DNA of 64,000 nucleotides. Source: Lactuca virosa (Eukaryota > Streptophyta > Magnoliopsida > Asterales > Asteraceae). The DNA lies in contig CAKMRJ010005745.1 in NCBI GenBank assembly GCA_928212115.1, positions 221,270,752-221,334,751 of the forward strand. Reading direction: 5' to 3'. The first letter of the stretch is position 1; every line of letters starts with the position of its first letter. The translations under genes and the position numbers were made by a program. Shown here one piece after another: positions 56,385 to 64,000 of the stretch. The notes beneath the pieces were generated by a model, which was not told where the DNA came from, made no database searches, and saw only the letters and a program-made list of their open reading frames with translations.

Positions 56385-59300
56385 TGTAACGACTCGAAAA
56401 TTCTACCGTAAACGACGTTAGTTTTTCCGTTACTCGAAGGACTATTTAAGCAAAATAGTTTAGCTTTATGAGGTTAAAATTGAATAAATTAACTAAAAAT
56501 AGTATTATTTAATATCTAAAAGAATTAATCGAAATTAAAAGGTGTGAAATTTAATGAAATTGATTTATGGAATTATTAGGGTAAAAATAATTCACTTAAG
56601 GGTTTATTTTGAATTGAGGGGCTAAGGTGTCATTTATAGAAATCTAAATTGTCAAGATATTAGGGTTGGTGTAAAAGAGGTACATTATGGACAGTTAAGG
56701 GGCTAGATGGCAAAGTTTGGAGTAACCCCCAAGGAGAAGGATCGATCCTTCTCCTTGTGTCCGTCCATCCACGTGCGTACATAAGGAAAGAAAAAACGAT
56801 CGGCCCTCCCTTTTGTGAGGACGTGCGATGCAAACATCAAGCCAAGAGAAAAAAAAACGATCGATCATACTTGGGCGTGAAGTAGTGATCAACGATTGCT
56901 AGGAAAGAAAAAGAAGAAAAACCGAACGTGAAGGAGAAGGGAAGAAGGGCTGCGAGTTTTGTGAGTCAATTTGGGGCTAGGAATCTTCCTTGTTAAGTCT
57001 TTGATTCTTTTCTTTTGAAATTCATTCATCAATTGATGAGAATTGGTTAATATTATAGTCAATTCCTTTCTTTTTGATATTATTGATCCTATCATCTTCC
57101 TCCTTACAACCTTTGAAAGTTCATATGGTTTAATTTTGCTTTTATTGGGTGTTTATGATGACTCAATTTTTGTCAAAATTTCTTTATGAGCACCTTCAAT
57201 AAGTTTATTATTCAAGTTCATATTTTGATCAAAGTTTTGGAGTCTTAATCTTTGTTGTTGATTTCTAAAACTTATGTTAACTTCCACCATAAATCAAGTG
57301 AATATTTTTCTGTGATAGAATCATGTTTTGAGTCAGCCAATAAGCCTCAAAACAATCTCTCAAATTCCTTCCATGAGACTTGGTGGTGGAAGAAATCCAA
57401 ACTCCTATTTGTACAACCTACTTTGCTTTCCACCAAATGATATGTACCTTGATGAGTGGGTTGTGATTGGAATTGATATTTTTATTGTTTGACATGCTAC
57501 TTCTATTAAGAAGTTAAATTTTACCTTTATGGGTGTTCTTAGTGATGGCTTAATGGGTTAATTGGTCAAAAAGTCCTTGAAATCCAAAGCTGGAAAATTC
57601 AGCAAAAATTACCAATCTGTCCCTATCTTAGAAAAATTATAGAAAATCAACAGGAGTCGGATTAATGATCCGTAATATATAAAAGTTTTCGTTTTGAGTG
57701 TAGTTAGTCCATGAATTTTCCAGGACCTGTTGTTGCCACCAACTTAGGTGAAAATCGCCTTTTTCACCAGCTGGTCAGAAATTAGCTGCATTGATAGGCA
57801 GTTTTGTAAAAACCATATAAAATTGTAGAAAAATCGTTTGGACCTTCAAAAGTACTTTTTGAAAAGCTACAAATATGAACTTCTGTAATATGAAATAGAA
57901 ACAGAAGTTATACAGGTCCCAAGTGTGCTAAAACAGCTCTAAACAGGTGGATTTTTTGGATCCAAAACTGGAAATTTTGTTTGTTAGTTGATTTATGTGT
58001 TTGGGTTATGAACTTGTCATCTTTGGCATTGTAGAACTCCAATAACCTTTTTATTTGAATTTTAATAGGGTCAAGGGTGATACTTCAACCTTTACAAGAC
58101 TTGAAGTGTGAGTTGGTCACATCTTTGGCAAAGGTGAGTCAACTTCGTGGTTTTTAAAAGTACATTGTTAGGAGTATCCCATATCTTAGATGGAATGGGA
58201 TGAACCTAGTTATCTAGGATGTATGGTCCCCTTTGATGATTGAGTATTGTGTCATGATGTTGAAATACTTTATGTGTAATTGTATCTAGGATGTTGCATG
58301 CTAGACTCCTCTTTGTTTGGTGTGAGATGTGAGCTAGGGTCATGCTAGATTGAGTGATGTGTATGAACAGTATATGATGTGAGCATGATAATTCTTGTTT
58401 GAAAATATTTGTTTAAAAGGTTTTAGGACAAGCATGTTAGTGTTGTATCATCTTTATAGAAGTGTTGTGTATGTAAGTGGTGTGTGATGTAAAATGTAAT
58501 AATTGCTTGAAATTACATGTTTGCATGGAAAGAACCCTTAAAGAGGTAATATGTTAATAAAAAAAAATTCATAATATTTACATGTTTACTTGAGAGGGTA
58601 AAAAAGTGTAACTCCTTATTTAATTAATTATTATTAAATTAAAAAGGGGAACACACTAGCGGGGCGAAGGGTAGTAACCTAGTCATAGGTATATACCCAA
58701 TATGGATATTATGATGGCCTAGTGGGTTGAAAGATACCTATAGGGTAAAGAGATTAAGACAACTTTGATGTCGAATGGTTTTTCTAGACAACCACTCGGG
58801 ACATGGTCCTGATATACCTTGGTGTACCGGGACTGGAGTGATGTTGGTCAAGCGGAAGGACCAGCGCAAACATCACGTGGGATTTGGGAGGTGGATCTTG
58901 TTGGACTTGGCACCGCTCGTACCAATCCTTAACGACAACACATGTATACGTATGTGCACAGTCGGAGTAGCGAACACAGCGCACCGGGAGCAATGATTAC
59001 GGGTGAGAGTCGCGCCTCACTTAGTGCATTGGGTCGTGTCGGTCACGTTAGTAGCGAACGAGGTCTTACTTTGGGGGTTTTGCGGTGGATAAATAGACCC
59101 TAACTAGGAGGTATTACTTTAATAATTACAACGATGGTGAGCGGTGAGTAATTATTAATGTAAAGCGGAGAAAAAAAATATCATATACTAATATTTAAGC
59201 GGCGAATCGGTAGAATAAAATTAGTTACAGCGGCGTTGAGGAGAGTAACTAATAAAAAAAGCTCTAAAAGAAGACCTAAAATAAATTAAGCTAAACCTGT

Positions 59301-60028
59301 GTTTGTTATGTGGTGTGATATGTCTTGCTTGTGAGTCTTTGAATGTGTGTGGATGTTTGGTGTGAATCCATCTATGATATGTATGTTCTCTTAACAGTGT
59401 ACTACATTGACTCACTTAGCTTATGCTAGCACTTGTTCTTTGTTTGTTGGTTTTTGTGTATTGGAACAGGTAGCTTGGCATGACGCCTTGGTGAGGGTGG
59501 GAACCATTGGGTAGTTTTTATTTAGGTGTTGTTTGTTTTTTCTGAGACAAAATGTCTGCAGTCTGTGGACCACATCTGTAGACCTCTGCAGCTGAAGAGG
59601 TGGACCAAACGTCTGCAGTCTGAAAAAAGAAGATTGTTTGTTTTTTTAACATCTGCAGGCTATTGAAATAAACTAAAATCTAAATAAACTGATTTTTTTA
59701 AACTACAAAGTGATTTTTTTAATATATTTATGACTTTGTTATAAATAATTAACAAATCTAAATCAAATTTTATGTATTATTGTATAAAAAGTGAAAATAA
59801 AAATTGTACAAATTAACGTATATATTTGATAAAAACCAACAATTTTGGTCGCAAAATTATGCCTAAACATTGTAATTATGAATCAAAGAATTTTATATAT
59901 AAATGAATGGAAATAAACTTCAATTTTTTCAATTAAATCAACTAAAAACGTGTCATAAATATTATTTCTTAGAAATTGACGATGCTTTATTAAATAACGT
60001 TTTATAAAATTTGGCACAAAAAATATAA

Positions 60029-60080
<52 letters not shown>

Positions 60081-60660
60081 AACTTAAACGACCATTATTG
60101 TAATAAACTTTTATTTATAAATTTGTCAAAAAATATCATGTTTGCGTCGTCAAACTTTTTTTTCAAGTATTGTAACTTTTTTTTTCAAATTGTTTATCAC
60201 TAATAAAGTTGGAATAAATATAAATTCAAAAAAACTAAAAAAGTAAAGTATATGTGTTTTTTTAGCCTAGAAGATGTCTGAAGATGTTGGAAGACTCTAA
60301 TCCATATCTACGCCAAGAAGAGGCCGCATACATTTTTAGGTCTGCAGTCTTCAAAAAAACAAACAGTCTGCGAAGGCTAATGTTTACGCGTGGTCTGCGC
60401 CGCACAGACAGAAGAGGCCATGAAGATCTGCGGACAAAAAACAAACACCACCTTAGTATCTTTAGTTATGATACCATTTGAACATGTTGGGTTTTCATCA
60501 TTATCTTTTTGTGAACTTTAAATTTAGATGGGTTTGTTTTGACATGAAAGTAACATTGGTGATGTTTTTGAAATAAACATAATAAGTCTTCCGTAACGTA
60601 TTATGTTAAGTAAATGTTTTAAAACTAAAAAAATTTGGGTGAAAAATTCACAGTGTTACA
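56385..60660 (+). mobile_element. Solo LTR with TSD CCGAG, containing a Harbinger MITE
   Basis: 4,276 bp from TGTAACGACTCG to CAGTGTTACA, flanked by CCGAG (56,380-56,384 and 60,661-60,665). No PBS, coding region or repeated second LTR is visible, so it is a solo LTR (about 3,350 bp once the MITE at 59,525-60,452 is removed), similar in length to the 3.3 kb LTR at 43,356. Orientation is taken from the TGTAACG start. Confidence 0.88.
59525..60452. mobile_element. PIF/Harbinger (Tourist-like) MITE with TTA TSD
   Basis: The left end GGTGTTGTTTGTTTTTT and the reverse complement of the right end, GGTGGTGTTTGTTTTTT, are terminal inverted repeats of the Harbinger style. TTA is duplicated on both sides (59,522-59,524 and 60,453-60,455). 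928 bp, non-coding, with CTGCAGTC-rich subterminal sequence and a TA tract (60,031-60,077). Second-order insertion: MITE inside solo LTR inside Gypsy element. Confidence 0.85.
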
Positions 60661-62012
60661 CCGAGGGTTATTTACCCTTCTTCGAAGGATGTGGGTTCCA
60701 TATTGGGGTGATGCACGTCAGGTTTTGATGGAGGAGGCACACAAGTCGAGATTCTCTATTCATCACGGAACGACAAAGATATATAGAGATATCCGACCTC
60801 ATTGTTGGTGGCCATGTATGAAGCTAGACGTGGCCTGGTACGTGGAGAGGTGCTTAACTTGCAGGAAAGTCAAGGTCGAGCATTATTGACCTCACAGAAA
60901 AATGGAGCCGTTAGAAGTTCTTGTTTGTAAATGGGAAGAGATTACAATAGATTTTATCACAAAGTTGCCATGGAAGGCGTGCATAGTGGATTCGATATGG
61001 GTCATCGTGGATTGATTGACCAAGAGCGTGCATTTTATTCTTATCAAGGAGAGCATTTTCGGCAGAGAAGTTGGGCGATATCTACATTCGGGAGGTGGTG
61101 GAACATCATGGGGTGCCAGATTCTGTGGTCTCTGATAGGGATGTTCGGTTTACTTCCAGGTTCTGGAAGAGATTCCACGAAGAGTTGGGTACTCGTCTGC
61201 ATTTCAGCACGACTTTCCACCCGCAGGCTGATGGTCAAAGTGAGCGGACTATCTAGACTTTGGAGGACATGTTGCGGGCATGTATTTTGGATTTTGGCGG
61301 TAGTTGGGATACATATCTTCCTTTGGCGGAATTATCGTATAACAACAATTATCATGCCAGCATTGATCGACTTCCTTTTGAGATGCTCTACGAGAGGAAG
61401 TGTATGACCCCGATATGTAGGGGTGAGGTCGGTCAGCGGGTCGTGGGTAGTACTGAGGTGGTACTCAAGACAATGAAATTGATTCAGCAGGTTCGCAACA
61501 GACTTCAGAAAACTCAGAGCCGACAAAAGATTTACGTAGATAGACGCCGGTCAAACTTGGAGTTCCAGGTTGGGGAAATGGTGCTCCTGAAGGTATTACC
61601 TTGGAAATGTGTCATCCGATTCAGGAAGCGGTGTAAGCTGAGCCCCATGTATATTGGTCCTTTTAGGGTGTTATCCCGGGTGTGCAGGGCTGCATATCGT
61701 TTGGATCTGTCAGCGGAGCTCAGTCAGATCCATAACACTTTTCATGTATCTCAGTTACGGAAATGTTTGGTTGATGATTCCGCAGTGGTTCCATTGGAGG
61801 ACATCCAGGTGGATGACCGTCTGAATTATATAGAGATACTAGTAGTAATCCTTGAGAGGAGAACGAAGACTTTGCGAAACAAGGTAGATGATCTTGTGTA
61901 GGTGCAATGGCAACACCGAAAGGGTTCAGAGTGGATATGGGAGCACAAGGACGAGATGAGGGAGCATTACCCAGAGTTATTTGAGGTAGCGGACTTCGAG
62001 GACGAAGTCTAA
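60661..62012 (+). pseudogene. Host Gypsy integrase with chromodomain-like tail
   Basis: Resumes with the zinc-binding region (EEAHKSRFSIHHGTTKIYRD, then CLTCRKVKVEH), followed by the core in shifted frames (YIREVVEHHGVPDSVVSDRD, RFTSRFWKRFHEELGTRLHF, HPQADGQSERTI). Then a long open piece from 61,260 covers the C-terminal domain (YIGPFRVLSRV, HNTFHVSQLRKCL) and a chromodomain-like end (RRTKTLRNK, WEHKDEMREHYPELF), with TAA at 62,012. Stops at about 60,889 and 61,254 and the loss of frame in the core make it inactive. Confidence 0.88.
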
Positions 62013-62017
62013 TTCAA

Positions 62018-62029
62018 GTAGGGGAGAAT
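62018..62029 (+). other. Polypurine tract of the host element
   Basis: AGTAGGGGAGAA immediately before the 3' LTR start. Confidence 0.75.
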
Positions 62030-63390
62030 TATAACACCCGATTCATGGGATTTTTCATTTTGGACCCTTGGTGTGTAATTAGTTTTCAAGTTTGGTCCTT
62101 TGGGCACATTATTGTAATTTTGGGAGAAGGGTGCGTACGTTGGGCATTCCTCCTGAACATTGGGCGTACGTAATCAGGGGACAAACTCTAATTTTAGGGT
62201 TTGGACCCTATTTAAGCAACCTTGTGTCATAAGGTTCTCTAATTTCCCATCCTCCATTGCCCTTTTGAGTCCCATTTCGAAAACCTAGCTCATTTCAAGA
62301 GAGAGTTGACATTTGTGTGTGGTTGATGTAACTTTAAGAAGAAGAAGCTTGGAGAAGGAGCCTTGATCAATGAGGAGCTTTTAGATCTAGATTCCACTTA
62401 TTATTTCCAGTTTCATTGAGGTATAAAGATTGGACCTTACTCATTTTATGCTTAGATCTAGTTGTTATGGAGTTTTGGTCACTTTTTGGTCCTATGAATG
62501 AGATCTAGTCGAATTTTACCACTCCACAAGTTATGAGTTGCTCCTATTGATGTTTCTGAGATCCCTAGTCCATAAAGTTAGCATCTTGATGGTTCAGGAT
62601 CAACCATGCATGAGTTTATGTCCATTTGGTGAAAGTAGGATGCTAAATCTTATGTTTTAGTTCTTTTGAGCCATGTAAAGACTCCAAGTTAGTGACCTTA
62701 TGGATTAAGACGTTCCCCATGGCTTGGATCTGAAATTTGGTCATTTAGTCTTAAGCATTAAGGACTTAACGGATGAAAAGAGTCGAAGGCAACGTACGTC
62801 GAGCGTACGAATGCGTGCTATACGCGTACGTGTTTGGATCCTCGAATCGTTGTAGCCACCTAGTACGCCAGGCGTACCAGGGGAACGCTCAACATTCGTG
62901 ACCAGGTGGACTTTTGACTTTTGGGCCGCCTTTAGGCTTTAGGGTGTTGAGCCTTTGTTGGGCCACAAGTCTTTCTGATATTTGGCCATTGTTAGGGATT
63001 GAGCCTTCTTGGATTTGGGCCCATATTAGGCTTTGAGTGTCCTTTCGGAATTGGGTCATTATTGGACTTTTGTGCCTTTGAGTTGGGCCTCGGCTTTTGG
63101 GCCAATTAAGGGAAGGGTAAAATGGTCTTTTACCATGGTGGATCAAGATTAGTTTATTAAAGTCCCAATTATGGTTTATAAACCAGTTATTAATTGGGGT
63201 TTTCTTTGATTGGTTAGTGCGGGGATCCTCTGGTTCAACAGCCCGAGCATCTATTTGAGTAACAGCAGACTGAGGTGAGTTTAGTCACTATATTGTACTA
63301 TTGCAGGACACTAGGGATTATATGTGTTCTTGTAGTCTTTGTGACTCCTATTGTATATGTTGTATGCATGTGTGCCTGTTTGCTATATAT
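62030..63390 (+). repeat. Host Gypsy 3' LTR (right end unresolved)
   Basis: Starts TATAACACCCGA, where the family normally starts TGTAACACCC, so the terminal G has changed to A. A TATA-like CTATTTAAG lies near 62,208. GTACG-rich sequence (62,790-62,880) is typical of such LTRs. The end was not found; the boundary given is approximate. Confidence 0.65.
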
Positions 63391-64000
63391 TTTTGGGTTT
63401 TGAGCACTATAACACTCCTATTGTGCATATGCAACCCTAAATGCTTTGGATCTATGTTTTCTCTAATTATACATGCATTTTCTTTTTCCAAAGCATTCTC
63501 CCTAGCTAGCATACAATTGAAGCTATATAATACAAAACTTAGTTTAGATGCTTAACTCTTGAGTAGGGTAGAGTTCTTGACCTTTGAAAGCTTGAGCACC
63601 TTAAGTGTGATGCCTCTATTGGTTCACAAACACTAATATACAAAAGGTGGCTTAAGATAATAAGTTACTTAGCTCAAAATAAGGTGCAACCGATTTTGGT
63701 TCATGGGGGTGCTATTTATAGTGTTGCACATGTTAGGGTTACACTTTGTAAACCCTAATGACCCATGACTTTCCACATTCTAATGCTCCATGGATTTAAC
63801 CTCCATGGATCATCTCATTGGATTCGCCCATCTAAATAATCATGGATCATTGGCCCACACTAAAAGAATCATTGATTTACATAATCAAGCCCCATATATT
63901 TAATTAGTCTCTTTTGACCACAAAATTAATTCCAAATTAATTCTTGATCAATCCTAATTTAATAATTTCATATTAATATATTATACTTGTAATATATTAA
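63391..64000 (-). mobile_element. Probable antisense LTR fragment
   Basis: On the minus strand CTATAAATAG (63,712-63,721) is followed by sequence such as CACCCCCATGAACC, an LTR-promoter-like layout of the Copia style, and AT-rich sequence with little coding. The left boundary near 63,390 is a guess, and the right lies beyond the window. Low certainty. Confidence 0.35.

Larger units (their letters stand above)
42840..64000 (+). mobile_element. Host Ty3/Gypsy retrotransposon, disrupted by three LTR insertions
   Basis: When the insertions at 43,356-51,441, 52,550-54,332 and 56,385-60,660 are removed, one plus-strand element remains: 5' untranslated sequence (about 42,840-43,261), gag (43,262-43,355 plus 51,442-52,549), protease/RT/RNase H (54,333-56,384), integrase (60,661-62,012), polypurine tract and 3' LTR (from 62,030). 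The order PR-RT-RH-INT defines Ty3/Gypsy, and the integrase tail looks chromodomain-like. The 5' LTR and PBS are not seen; the left edge is lost near 42,840. All genes carry stops. The right edge of the 3' LTR is not resolved, so the end given is the window edge. Confidence 0.82.

Noticed and set aside
58775..58996. 73-codon frame and its antisense partner
   Set aside because: Inside the CCGAG solo LTR; open on both strands in a locally GC-rich patch, and no domain is recognisable.
56385..60660. Complete LTR element rather than a solo LTR
   Set aside because: No second LTR copy, PBS, polypurine tract or coding region could be found inside.

Overview
The window is plant nuclear DNA from a eudicot with a large, retrotransposon-rich genome. 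The evidence is a five-exon cytosolic ribosomal-protein gene with plant promoter elements, GT-AG introns throughout, plant-type Ty3/Gypsy, MULE, hAT and Harbinger elements, and many (TA)n tracts. The recurring AACTCGTCGAGT motif in one solo LTR resembles repeats I associate with lettuce and relatives (Asteraceae, Lactuca); that assignment is an inference and could not be searched here.

Region by region. 1-4190: a decayed minus-strand pseudogene of an LRR-III inactive receptor kinase, split by a 1,013 bp hAT element with a perfect 8 bp target duplication; then the only clearly functional host gene, RPL37A (eL43), on the minus strand with five coding exons and a telo-box/site II promoter. 4192-11,958: a 1.56 kb MULE with 9 bp target duplication, a Gypsy LTR fragment, decayed AT-rich repeats, and a 552 bp hAT MITE carrying two tRNA-like sequences. 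11,959-33,674: a recent complex rearrangement. One stretch occurs three times with the middle copy inverted, flanked by duplicated stretches, and the second junction shows 6 bp of microhomology; it has the form of a DUP-TRP/INV-DUP event. 14.4-41.3 kb (overlapping it): a cluster of MULE-derived genes and relics comprising SANT/trihelix-like ORFs, GRF zinc-finger ORFs, a coiled-coil ORF, three related MULE-core/SWIM genes lacking the canonical catalytic aspartates and the N-terminal DNA-binding domain, and one more canonical MULE transposase pseudogene with its acidic residues present. They are separated by tandem arrays (102, 137 and 190 bp periods), several sharing the motif TTTGACTAC. 41.3-42.8 kb: a foldback MITE and a long imperfect inverted repeat. 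42.8-64 kb: a Ty3/Gypsy element (gag, protease, RT, RNase H, integrase, 3' LTR) opened by three later LTR-element insertions, each with a perfect 5 bp target duplication (TTAGA, GACGG, CCGAG); one of these holds a Harbinger MITE. A probable second LTR in antisense runs off the right edge.

Only RPL37A is confidently a working host gene. The MULE-derived ORFs include a few that are open enough (34,893-36,240; 33,602-34,010; the 133-codon SANT ORF) to merit an expression check. The strongest candidates for something undescribed are the catalytically altered MULE lineage with its SANT, GRF and coiled-coil companions, and the triplication/inversion that has amplified it.
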